Of a DNA stretch of 18,677 nt, positions 1 through 7,574 are shown piece after piece. The stretch is from Acidobacteriota bacterium (GTDB lineage Bacteria > Acidobacteriota > Terriglobia > Terriglobales > Acidobacteriaceae). Within the stretch, counting starts at the first letter, position 1. Every line of letters starts with the position of its first letter. The position numbers and the translations under genes were made by a program. The notes under the pieces were generated by a model that worked only from the letters and a program-made list of their open reading frames with translations, did no database searches and was not told the origin of the DNA. The stretch covers positions 1-18,677 of the forward strand of contig JAGWML010000030.1 in NCBI GenBank assembly GCA_028873155.1, given 5' to 3'.

Positions 1-1
1 G

Positions 2-1891
2 CTTTTACCTTTCGCCGGGTTTCTCCTCAACGGCATCGTTGGCCGCAAGCTCTCCAAGGGCCTGGTGAGCGCGATCGCGCTGCTGGCTCCGCTGGGATCT
101 CTTGCCGTGGTTCTCAACGCCGTCGTTGCAGGCACCTCGGGCCTTTCCTTGCCCTATTCTGAAACCTGTCCCGTCGGATGGATTCACGCCGGCGCGCTCA
201 ATATCGACTTCAGCGTTGTCTTCGACCAGCTATCCCTCGTCATGCTGCTGGTCGTCACCGGCGTTGGCTTTCTCATCCATGTCTACTCCGTCGGCTACAT
301 GGCGCACGAGGACGGCTACTGGCGCTTCTTCAGCTACTTGAATCTGTTTATGTTTTTCATGACGGTTCTGGTGCTTGCTGGCAATGCGCTCCTCATGTTT
401 GTCGGATGGGAGGGCGTTGGCCTCGCTTCTTACCTGCTGATCGGCTTCTACTACCAGAAGAACTCCGCGGCAGACGCTGGTAAGAAAGCCTTCATCGTCA
501 ACCGCATCGGTGACTTCGGATTCCTCATCGGCATCTTCCTTCTGCTGGCCAACTTCGGCACGCTCACCTTCAGTGAGATTGCGGCAAAGCTCGCAGCCGC
601 ACCAGCCTGGCAGGGCGGCATCCTCACGGCCATCGCTCTTTGCCTGCTGCTCGGGGCCACTGGCAAGAGCGCGCAGCTTCCGCTGTATGTCTGGCTTCCC
701 GATGCCATGGAAGGCCCCACTCCTGTCTCGGCCCTCATTCACGCGGCCACCATGGTCACGGCCGGCGTCTACATGATCGCCCGCATGCACGCGCTCTTTG
801 ATCACTCGCCCTTCGCGCTTGGCGTAGTCGCTGTCGTCGGCGCGGCAACGGCTCTCTTCGCAGCCACCATCGGCCTGGTGCAAAACGACATCAAGCGCGT
901 CCTCGCCTACTCCACCATCTCGCAGCTTGGCTATATGTTCCTCGGCTGCGGAGTCGCCGCGTACTCAGCCGCGATCTTTCACCTCATGACGCACGCCTTC
1001 TTCAAGGCCCTGCTCTTCCTCGCCGCCGGCTCGGTCATTCACGCTCTCGGCGGAGAGCAGGACCTGCGCAAGATGGGTGGTCTCCGGAAGAAGATTCCCG
1101 TCACATTCTGGACGATGACCGCAGCCGTCTTTGCCATCGCAGGCTTCTTCCCCTTTGCGGGATTCTTCTCCAAGGATGCAATCCTCTACGCCGCCTTCCT
1201 GCAGGGCTCTGGCGGCAAGGCGCTCTGGTTCTTCGGCCTTGTCACTGCCCTCATGACCTCGTTCTACATGTTCCGGCTCTGGTATCTCACGTTCCTCGGT
1301 GAGTCTCGCAATCACGACGCCCATCCGCACGAAAGTCCCTGGTCCATGCTCGCTCCGCTCGTCCTTCTTGCTGTCCTCTCCGTCTGCGGAGGCTGGATTG
1401 GCATTGAGCGCTTTGGCGCATTCCTCGCTCCGTCTGTGGGTGAAATTCCCTCTGCCGGAGGCAGCGCGTCTCTTGAGATCAGCTTGAGTGTGCTTGCCGT
1501 CCTGGTAGCGCTCGCTGGCTGGTGGGTCGCGGACCGCTTCTACCGCCGGCAGCCGGATACACCGGCCAGACTGGCCGCTGCCATGCCGCATGGCTACAAG
1601 CTTGTGCTCAACAAATACTTCGTCGATGAGATCTACGGATTCACCATCATCAAACCTCTGCTCGCCTTTTCCAAGTTCATCCTCGGCTGGGTCGTCGATA
1701 TCGCGCTCGTTGGAGGCGCGGCCTGGCTGCTGGCCGGAGTTGCGCAATTCTTGGGCGCCATCCTTCAACGCTGGCAGTCCGGCAACCTCCGCTCCTATGC
1801 GGCGTGGCTTGCCCTGGGCGCAGCCGCTGTCCTGCTCTTCTTCCTTCTTCCGGCAACGCTTGGCCTGCATGCAAGCGGGATGGGGCGCTAA
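2..1891 (+). CDS. nuoL: NADH-quinone oxidoreductase subunit L, 5' end outside window
   Basis: Membrane-arm subunit of respiratory complex I; a proton-pumping, antiporter-like protein in the inner membrane. The frame is open from base 2 and the peptide before the first GTG (position 65), LLPFAGFLLNGIVGRKLSKG, is a normal NuoL N-terminus. The gene therefore starts just upstream of the window and the GTG is not the start. Visible are 629 residues with many membrane helices. The family motifs include GWEGVGLASYLLIGFYY with the conserved Glu, GATGKSAQLPLYVWLPDAME with the pumping Lys, and HLMTHAFFKALLFLAAGS. The C-terminal part (NKYFVDEIYG onward, then a final helix) matches the lateral-helix region that only NuoL has among the antiporter-like subunits. 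It ends with TAA two bases before nuoM. Family assignment is very secure; only the N-terminal few residues are missing. Confidence 0.96.
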   Translation, partial: LLPFAGFLLNGIVGRKLSKGLVSAIALLAPLGSLAVVLNAVVAGTSGLSLPYSETCPVGWIHAGALNIDFSVVFDQLSLVMLLVVTGVGFLIHVYSVGYMAHEDGYWRFFSYLNLFMFFMTVLVLAGNALLMFVGWEGVGLASYLLIGFYYQKNSAADAGKKAFIVNRIGDFGFLIGIFLLLANFGTLTFSEIAAKLAAAPAWQGGILTAIALCLLLGATGKSAQLPLYVWLPDAMEGPTPVSALIHAATMVTAGVYMIARMHALFDHSPFALGVVAVVGAATALFAATIGLVQNDIKRVLAYSTISQLGYMFLGCGVAAYSAAIFHLMTHAFFKALLFLAAGSVIHALGGEQDLRKMGGLRKKIPVTFWTMTAAVFAIAGFFPFAGFFSKDAILYAAFLQGSGGKALWFFGLVTALMTSFYMFRLWYLTFLGESRNHDAHPHESPWSMLAPLVLLAVLSVCGGWIGIERFGAFLAPSVGEIPSAGGSASLEISLSVLAVLVALAGWWVADRFYRRQPDTPARLAAAMPHGYKLVLNKYFVDEIYGFTIIKPLLAFSKFILGWVVDIALVGGAAWLLAGVAQFLGAILQRWQSGNLRSYAAWLALGAAAVLLFFLLPATLGLHASGMGR

Positions 1892-1893
1892 CG

Positions 1894-3429
1894 ATGAGCT
1901 ATCTGAACGAATCTATCCTCACCATCCTCCTGCTGACCCCGCTCGCCGGCGCCATCGTCGTCGCCCTTCTGCCCGACCGTGGCAAGCTCTCCGCATGGGT
2001 TGCGCTGCTGACCACCCTGGTCACCTTTGTCTTCACTTTGCATCTGGCTGCACAATTCAACCTCGGCCAGCATGGCTTCCAGTTTGAGATCAACCGCCTC
2101 TGGATTGAAAACCCGGCAATCTATTACCACGTAGGCGTGGATGGTCTCAGCCTCTGGCTTGTTGTCCTCGTGGGGCTGCTTGCGCCCATCGGCATCGTGG
2201 CAAGCTGGAATGCAATCGAGCGTCGCCGCAAGATTTTCTACTCGCTCTTCCTTGTCCAGCAGACAGCGATGCTCGGCGTTTTTCTTTCGCTGGACCTTAT
2301 CCTTTACTACGGCTTCTGGGAACTCTCCCTGGTCCCCATGGCGGTCCTCATCGCCATGTTCGCCCGTAAAGACGGCTCCCGCGCCGCGCTCAAATTTTTC
2401 CTCTTCACCTTCATCCCATCCGCGCCGTTGCTCGTTGCCATCCTCTGGCTCTACGCACGTACGGGGACGTTTAACTTCAGCGATCTCCAGGCCCTCATCG
2501 CCAGTGGCGGCCTGCCTGCCGGACCGCTTTGCTGGGTTGCCTTCGCTTTTCTCTTCGCCTTCGCGGTCAAGGTGCCCGTCTTCCCGCTTCACGGCTGGCT
2601 GGCAGACACTTATTCTGAAGCCCCAGTCGCCCTGGCCATGGTTGTCGCGGGCAAGCTCGGCCTCTACTCCATGCTCCGCTTCCACATCGGTCTCTTTCCC
2701 GTGCAGTCGCGTGCCCTCGCGCCGTGGCTTATCGCGCTGGCCGTGATCGGCCTGCTCTACGGAGCCTGTCTCGCGCTTGTGCAGCGCGACTTCTGGCGTC
2801 TTCTTGCCTTCGCGTCGCTCAGCCATCTCAGCCTGATCGTCCTCGGCATTTATGGACTCACCTTTACCGGCTGGGACGGCGCAATCTATCAGATCCTCAA
2901 TCATGGCGTCGTCGATGGCGCACTCTTCCTGCTCCTCGGCGTCCTTGAAGTTCGCTACGCGACCAGCCAGATTGCTTCCTATGGCGGACTTGCCACCAAG
3001 TTGCCGCAGACCGCCACCTTCTTCGTCATCACCTCGCTGGCCATGATCGGCCTGCCCATGCTCAACGGCTTCGTCGGCGAGTTCCTGATTCTGTCCAGCA
3101 CCTTCACAGGCGTCAGCCGCGGCTGGGCTGTCGCGGCCACCTTCGGCGTGATCCTGGGCGCAGCCTACATGCTCTGGCTTGTTCAGCGAGTCTTCTACGG
3201 ACCTCTGAGCGATATGACTTCCGCACGCCCCGCGCAGGATCTTCGCGCAGGAGAACTGGCCATACTCTGGCCGCTCGCTATTCTCATGCTCGTCATGGGA
3301 CTCGCGCCAACTCTCTGGCTATCCGCCATTGAAAATCGCACAGGACCTCCCACAGTGAAATCCTTCGCGGCTGTACCATCGTCATCTCTCATGCTGAATC
3401 TCGCCGCACTCAGGGAGGGTAAGCGATGA
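1894..3429 (+). CDS. nuoM: NADH-quinone oxidoreductase subunit M
   Basis: Antiporter-like membrane subunit of complex I, 511 residues from the ATG chosen here (MSYLNESILTI). The frame is open 30 codons further upstream, but that stretch lies inside nuoL and is not NuoM-like. The chosen ATG has a G-rich stretch (GGGATGGGG) just upstream and sits two bases after the nuoL stop. Key residues visible are E143 in GFWELSLVPM, equivalent to the essential Glu of the family, and K226 in AVKVPVFPLHGWLADTYSEAP, the central pumping Lys followed by the conserved HGW. About 14 hydrophobic segments are present and the length is normal. The stop overlaps the start of nuoN (ATGA), indicating translational coupling. 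The nuoL-nuoM-nuoN order is the standard end of a nuo operon. Confidence 0.96.
   Translation: MSYLNESILTILLLTPLAGAIVVALLPDRGKLSAWVALLTTLVTFVFTLHLAAQFNLGQHGFQFEINRLWIENPAIYYHVGVDGLSLWLVVLVGLLAPIGIVASWNAIERRRKIFYSLFLVQQTAMLGVFLSLDLILYYGFWELSLVPMAVLIAMFARKDGSRAALKFFLFTFIPSAPLLVAILWLYARTGTFNFSDLQALIASGGLPAGPLCWVAFAFLFAFAVKVPVFPLHGWLADTYSEAPVALAMVVAGKLGLYSMLRFHIGLFPVQSRALAPWLIALAVIGLLYGACLALVQRDFWRLLAFASLSHLSLIVLGIYGLTFTGWDGAIYQILNHGVVDGALFLLLGVLEVRYATSQIASYGGLATKLPQTATFFVITSLAMIGLPMLNGFVGEFLILSSTFTGVSRGWAVAATFGVILGAAYMLWLVQRVFYGPLSDMTSARPAQDLRAGELAILWPLAILMLVMGLAPTLWLSAIENRTGPPTVKSFAAVPSSSLMLNLAALREGKR
3413..3419 (+). promoter_or_regulatory. Strong ribosome binding site for nuoN
   Basis: GGGAGGG, six bases before the ATG at 3426, lies inside the last codons of nuoM. 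Together with the ATGA stop/start overlap it fixes the nuoN start and indicates coupled translation. Confidence 0.75.
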
Positions 3430-4934
3430 ACCCCGGCGATATTCTGCGCATCCTGCCCGAAATCGTTCTCACGCTCACTGGCGTCCTCATCATGCTTATT
3501 GACGCCTCGCTGCCGCCGCGCCTTCCACGCCGCACGCTTGGCTGGGTGGCCGCTTTTGGCGTCACCCTCGCGCTCTGGGCGAGCCTCTGGCAACTCTCGC
3601 TTCCCGTCGGCACAGCTTTTTATTCGACCGTCGAGACCAGCCCATTTACGATCTTCTTTCACGTCCTCATCTGCGGCATCGTTCTTGTCGTCCTGCTTCT
3701 CTCACTCGACACCCTGCCTGAGGACAGCCACCACCAGGGCGAGTATTACGCTCTGATCGTCTTCGGCGCAGTCGGCATGTGCCTGCTGACCTCCGGAATC
3801 GAACTGCTTGTCATCTTTATCGCGCTGGAGATCTCTTCAATCTCCACCTACGTTCTTGCAGGCTACCGGAAGGAGTCCGGTCGAGGCCCCGAGGCAGCGC
3901 TCAAGTACTTCCTGCTCGGCTCCTTCGCCACGGGCTTTCTTTTGTACGGCATTGCTCTTGCCTTCGGCGCAACGGGAACGACTCAGGTCTACGAACTCGC
4001 ACAGTACCTACCGAATGCGCAGAACCACATGCTGGTGGCCGCCGCCATGGCACTCATGCTGGTCGGCATCCTTTTCAAGGTCTCGGCAGCACCCTTCCAT
4101 GTCTGGACTCCCGACGTCTACGAAGGCGCACCCTCGCCCGTTGTCGCCCTTATGTCCACAGCTCCCAAGGCTGCCGCCTTCGCGCTGCTGCTCCGCGTCC
4201 TCTATGAGATCTTTCCCTCGCTCCATCAGGCATGGGCGCCGCTCCTCTGGTGCGTTTCTGTTCTTTCCATGACCGTTGGCAATCTGGCCGCCCTGCGTCA
4301 GCAGAACGTCAAGCGCATGCTGGCCTACTCATCCATCGCGCATGCAGGCTATCTGCTCGCCGCGCTGGCAGGCCTTGGCGCCAGTGGCATCGCAGCCGCC
4401 AGCTTCTATACCGCCGCCTACGCCGCTATGAACGTTGGCATCTTCGCGGTCATCACGCTGGCCAGCGGCTATGACGATGCGCGCGTTTTGATCGCCGATT
4501 ATCGAGGACTTATCTACCGCTCACCGGTGCTCGGCATCCTTCTCATCTTCTTCCTCACCTCACTCGTCGGCATTCCCTTCACCGCCGGCTTCTTCGGTAA
4601 GTTCTACGCATTCGCCGCTGCCATGGGGGGAAATGCAAACTGGCTCGCGTTAATCGGCCTGCTCAACTCCGGCCTCGCCGCTGCCTACTATCTCCGGCTG
4701 GCATTCGTCACAGTGCAGGCGCCCGCTGAGAGTCAGCAGCCAGAGCAAGCACTCTCCCGCGCGGGCGTGGCGGTGGCGGCTGCCTTGCTGTTCACCGCCG
4801 GTGCAACGTTTCTGCTGGGAGTGGTTCCCACCAGAGTGCTTCAGGCTGTAGAGACCGGCGCGCATACCTTGCAGGTCCCGTCTGTGGAATCTGGATCAAG
4901 CGGCGTCAACGCATCGACACAGCCGGCTCCGTAA
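3426..4934 (+). CDS. nuoN: NADH-quinone oxidoreductase subunit N
   Basis: Third antiporter-like subunit of complex I, 502 residues, polytopic inner-membrane protein. The ATG overlaps the nuoM stop by 4 nt and is preceded by a strong ribosome binding site GGGAGGG (3413-3419) with a 6-nt spacer. Family signatures include E135 in FIALEISSISTYVLAGY, a Lys at about 160 (AALKYFLLGS), K218 in GILFKVSAAPFHVWTPDVYEG, and NVKRMLAYSSIAHAGY. The length is normal apart from a polar, low-complexity C-terminal tail (about the last 28 residues, ending STQPAP) whose coding sequence runs 29 bp into the 3' end of the glycosyltransferase gene on the other strand. No terminator-like hairpin with a T tract is visible after the stop, so nuo transcripts may run antisense into that gene. 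Confidence 0.95.
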   Translation: MNPGDILRILPEIVLTLTGVLIMLIDASLPPRLPRRTLGWVAAFGVTLALWASLWQLSLPVGTAFYSTVETSPFTIFFHVLICGIVLVVLLLSLDTLPEDSHHQGEYYALIVFGAVGMCLLTSGIELLVIFIALEISSISTYVLAGYRKESGRGPEAALKYFLLGSFATGFLLYGIALAFGATGTTQVYELAQYLPNAQNHMLVAAAMALMLVGILFKVSAAPFHVWTPDVYEGAPSPVVALMSTAPKAAAFALLLRVLYEIFPSLHQAWAPLLWCVSVLSMTVGNLAALRQQNVKRMLAYSSIAHAGYLLAALAGLGASGIAAASFYTAAYAAMNVGIFAVITLASGYDDARVLIADYRGLIYRSPVLGILLIFFLTSLVGIPFTAGFFGKFYAFAAAMGGNANWLALIGLLNSGLAAAYYLRLAFVTVQAPAESQQPEQALSRAGVAVAAALLFTAGATFLLGVVPTRVLQAVETGAHTLQVPSVESGSSGVNASTQPAP

Positions 4935-6180
4935 CGGACTCCGTCGTCGCGTCTGCATCCACGAGGCTGCGATAGAAATCCGTCGTCGCTTCCAGGACGT
5001 CGCTGTCAGAAAAGTACTGGAGCGCCCACCGCCGGGCTTCCTGCCCCATTCTGCAACGGCGCCCTCTGTCGCGAATCAGTTCCAGGCTGGCCGCACAAAT
5101 TGCCGCAGGACTTCGCTTGGGAATCAGAATTCCCGTCAACCCCGGCACAACCGCATCCCGGGCGCCCGTGGCAAAGGTCGCGATCACAGGGATGCCGCTT
5201 GACGCCGCCTCCAGCACTGCGTTTGGAAAGCCCTCCCGGCGGCTTGGCAAGATCAGAAAATCCATGGTCTTGTAATAAGGGGCCGTGTCCTGCACAAACC
5301 CGGTGCACACGATGCGCGGATGGTTCGTGATCCGTTCCTGCAGCTCTTCGCTCAAGGGGTCATCGGATTCGTCAAACCATCCAACCAGAAGCAAATAGGT
5401 ATCCGGTGCCTCTTCCAGCGCTGCGTCAAAGCCCTCAATGAGTTCCGGAATCCCCTTGTCGCACGTCAACCGACCGACAAAGCCAATCACCACAACCCGT
5501 TCCGGTATCCCAAGCTTCCAACGCAGGTCGCTGGGCCCTGGACTAAACCGCTGTCCATCGACACCGTTACTGCTGCCATTCCGCAGCATGAGAAGTTTCG
5601 GCTCGCGGGCCACCGCAAGCCTCAGGCATTCATTTCTCAGGCTCTCGCTGTTACAAAGCACAGAATGAGCGCTGGAGGCAGCAAGCTTCTCGGCAAGAAG
5701 CAGAAGATAGCCCTTCAAGCCTGTGGTCGTCTCCATGCGCAGCCCGCGCAACAGGTATACGCGGCGTCGGATGCCGGCCATCCTTGCCGCCAATGTTCCG
5801 AGCAAGCCCGCCTTCGGTGTGCTGAACTCCGTCACGTCCGGCTTCAGTCGACGCAAAAGCCGAAAGAGCTTCCACAGGGAGATGCAATCACGGAAAGGCG
5901 AGATACCGCGCTCCATCCGTAACTCGACGCACTGCACGTTCTCGCGGGTGGCAACCTGTTTGAGCTGAGGCCCAGGGCTACTGACCAGCGTGACGCGAAA
6001 TCCCGCCTCGCGCAGCGCGCGCAGCCGTCCCGCAAGAATCAGGCAGGTCTGATCGTGCGTGACCCCGAGCAGGATGTGTGGCAACTCTGAATCGTCTCTC
6101 GGCGTTCCTACGGGTTGCGCGCTCGCGGGTCGCGCGCTTGGTCTTTCCATCTGTCCCATGGACTGCTTCGGTCCCCTCAT
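4906..6180 (-). CDS. GT4-family glycosyltransferase, CapM-like
   Basis: Predicted cytosolic, membrane-associated retaining glycosyltransferase (GT-B fold) adding a sugar from a nucleotide donor to a lipid-linked glycan. It has 424 residues from the first ATG; ATGs at residues 8 and 11 (6159, 6150) are equally possible because no clear ribosome binding site singles one out, and the conserved part begins near residue 33 (LPHILLGVTHDQ). Visible are the N-domain STPKAGLLGTLAARMAG and YLLRGLRMET, characteristic of the CapM/PglA-like branch. The C-domain has GFVGRLTCDKGIPELIEGF at about 233-251 and the E-x7-E motif with E316 and E324 (REGFPNAVLEA). The TGA stop lies within nuoN on the opposite strand (29-bp overlap). 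The gene is divergent from the next two glycosyltransferases. Acceptor and donor cannot be read from sequence. Confidence 0.88.
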   Translation of the reverse strand: MRGPKQSMGQMERPSARPASAQPVGTPRDDSELPHILLGVTHDQTCLILAGRLRALREAGFRVTLVSSPGPQLKQVATRENVQCVELRMERGISPFRDCISLWKLFRLLRRLKPDVTEFSTPKAGLLGTLAARMAGIRRRVYLLRGLRMETTTGLKGYLLLLAEKLAASSAHSVLCNSESLRNECLRLAVAREPKLLMLRNGSSNGVDGQRFSPGPSDLRWKLGIPERVVVIGFVGRLTCDKGIPELIEGFDAALEEAPDTYLLLVGWFDESDDPLSEELQERITNHPRIVCTGFVQDTAPYYKTMDFLILPSRREGFPNAVLEAASSGIPVIATFATGARDAVVPGLTGILIPKRSPAAICAASLELIRDRGRRCRMGQEARRWALQYFSDSDVLEATTDFYRSLVDADATTESVTEPAVSMR

Positions 6181-6310
6181 TTTGGGCCGCTCGGCTCAAT
6201 GCCGTCACGAGCCACGGTCTCAGTCCGCTGGGGAAATGCACATCGAACAATCGAGTCTTTGCGCCTGTTGCTGGCCGCTCTGGTTCTTTGAATTCTTGCC
6301 GCCGAGACGT

Positions 6311-6335
6311 GCGAAGCCAATTCAATTGGCTTTGC
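6311..6335. repeat. 25-bp near-perfect palindrome, possible operator
   Basis: Arms of 12 bases around a central C at 6323 pair at 11 of 12 positions (the single mismatch is 6313/6333); the core reads AAGCCAATTCAATTGGCTT. It lies in the 272-bp divergent gap between the minus-strand glycosyltransferase (start about 6180) and the plus-strand pair (start 6453). There is no T tract after either arm, so a terminator is less likely than a binding site for a dimeric regulator. The regulator is unknown. Confidence 0.45.
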
Positions 6336-6385
6336 GCCATAATCGGGGTACGCAATCATTCTCCGCAGGCAATATATCATTTCGC

Positions 6386-6401
6386 TGTGAGCGGGATCAC
6401 T
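6386..6401 (+). promoter_or_regulatory. CRP/FNR-family-like binding site
   Basis: TGTGA, six bases, then TCACT: nine or ten of the ten consensus bases of a CRP-type site TGTGA-N6-TCACA. The centre (6393/6394) is about 41 nt upstream of the transcription start predicted from the TATACT box at 6422-6427, the position of class II CRP activation. Site identity is read from sequence; the regulator and its ligand are inferred only by analogy. Confidence 0.45.
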
Positions 6402-6421
6402 TGAGTCTAATCGCCGCCCCC

Positions 6422-6427
6422 TATACT
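6422..6427 (+). promoter_or_regulatory. Candidate -10 box for the glycosyltransferase pair
   Basis: TATACT matches five of six bases of the sigma-70 -10 consensus and lies 25 bp before the chosen ATG at 6453. The best -35 candidate, TTGAGT at 6401-6406, has a short 15-bp spacer, which fits a promoter that needs an activator such as one bound at 6386-6401. Prediction only. Confidence 0.4.
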
Positions 6428-6452
6428 GGTTGCGTTGCTACCCGAGCTCAAA

Positions 6453-7574
6453 ATGGTTCCTCGACCCCGCGTTCTATTGCTGATGCCCCATCTCGGCGGA
6501 GGGGGCGCGGAGAGAGTCGCCCAACTCCTCGCGAGCCACCTCTCCCCTGACCTCTATGACCTCCACCTCGGTCTCATGGCATCAGCGCAAGGTTCCGTTG
6601 CGCTGGATTCGATCCCCTCACACGTCACTGTGCATTCATTCCCGAGACAGCGTGTGCGCAATGCCCTGCCCGACCTGCTGCGCGTCGTCTGGCGCGTTCG
6701 TCCCCGTGTGATTCTCTCCGGTATGGCCCACCTCAACTTCCTGGTTCTCGCAGCTCGTCCACTTTTGCCGCGATCGACACGAATTATCGTCCGCCAGAAC
6801 GGAACCATCTCCGCCATCCTTCAGAATGCGTCGCGCCCAGGAACCCTGCGCGCCCTCTATCGCGCCCTCTACCCGCGCGCCGACCGCGTCATCTGTCAGT
6901 CGGATGCAATGGCGCGCGACATGCAAGACACCATTCAAGTCTCTTCATCTGCTGTTGCCATCCTTCCCAACCCCGTCGATGAGGCGGCCATTCGCTGCGC
7001 CGTCACTAGCAGCGTCTCTCGCTGGCCCACCTCAGGCTCAAACATCCTTGCCATCTCCCGTCTCGCACATGAGAAAGGCATTGACATCCTCCTGCACGCA
7101 GTTGCGCAAATTAAAGAGGACTTTCCGGCATCCAGACTCATCATCCTCGGAAAAGGGCCCCAGGAAGCAGCCCTGAGAGAATTATCCGCGCAACTCCCCC
7201 TGGGAGATTCCGTGCAGTTCGCCGGCCACGTTGCCGATCCATCTGCCTATTTTCCAGGCGCCAGTCTCTTCGTTCTCCCATCGCGCCACGAAGGCATTCC
7301 GAATGCGCTCCTGGAGGCAGCAGTTGCCAGTCTGCCTATCGTTGCAACCCCTGCCTCGCAGGGCCTCGTCCAACTCGTTGGACGATCGCCTGGCGTGTGG
7401 CTGGCGGCAGATTCCTCTTCGGAAGCCCTCGCCTGTGCGTTGAGAAATGCTTTGCGCGAACTTCGCTCAGACGAAAAGTACGTGCATAGCTGGATTCCCC
7501 CCTTCTTTCTTCAAAATGCAATCCCTGCTTATCAGAGCATCCTTGATGAAGTACTCTTATGGGATTCCAAATGA
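6453..7574 (+). CDS. GT4-family glycosyltransferase
   Basis: Predicted cytosolic GT-B glycosyltransferase of 373 residues, likely acting in stepwise assembly of the polysaccharide repeat unit. The ATG at 6453 (MVPRPRVLLLMPHL) is preferred over an in-frame TTG at 6435, because the conserved first strand begins within a few residues and the TTG would lie almost on the predicted transcription start. Visible motifs are the Gly-rich donor/acceptor loop GGGGAERVAQLLASHL at 15-30, the C-domain start ISRLAHEKGIDILLHAV at about 201-217, LIILGKGP near 229-236, and E-x7-E with E280 and E288 (RHEGIPNALLEAA). Its TGA stop overlaps the next gene's ATG at 7571. Sugar specificity is not deducible. Confidence 0.87.
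   Translation: MVPRPRVLLLMPHLGGGGAERVAQLLASHLSPDLYDLHLGLMASAQGSVALDSIPSHVTVHSFPRQRVRNALPDLLRVVWRVRPRVILSGMAHLNFLVLAARPLLPRSTRIIVRQNGTISAILQNASRPGTLRALYRALYPRADRVICQSDAMARDMQDTIQVSSSAVAILPNPVDEAAIRCAVTSSVSRWPTSGSNILAISRLAHEKGIDILLHAVAQIKEDFPASRLIILGKGPQEAALRELSAQLPLGDSVQFAGHVADPSAYFPGASLFVLPSRHEGIPNALLEAAVASLPIVATPASQGLVQLVGRSPGVWLAADSSSEALACALRNALRELRSDEKYVHSWIPPFFLQNAIPAYQSILDEVLLWDSK

Larger units (their letters stand above)
6181..6452. other. Divergent intergenic region between glycosyltransferase genes
   Basis: No gene is supported here. It contains the 25-bp palindrome (6311-6335), the CRP-like site (6386-6401) and a TATACT box (6422-6427), with an AT-rich patch at 6371-6382. No convincing minus-strand promoter for the gene ending at 4906 could be picked by eye. 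Confidence 0.5.

Noticed and set aside
65..1891. GTG at 65 as the nuoL start
   Set aside because: The frame is open to the window edge and the upstream codons encode typical NuoL N-terminal sequence, so the gene is truncated by the window.
1804..1893. 30-codon upstream extension of nuoM
   Set aside because: It overlaps nuoL in another frame and has no similarity to NuoM; the ATG at 1894 fits the family and operon spacing.
1888..2904. Minus-strand open frame (338 codons) opposite nuoM
   Set aside because: The composition (Glu, Asp, Arg, Gly rich, no hydrophobic core) is that of antisense translation of a membrane protein gene.
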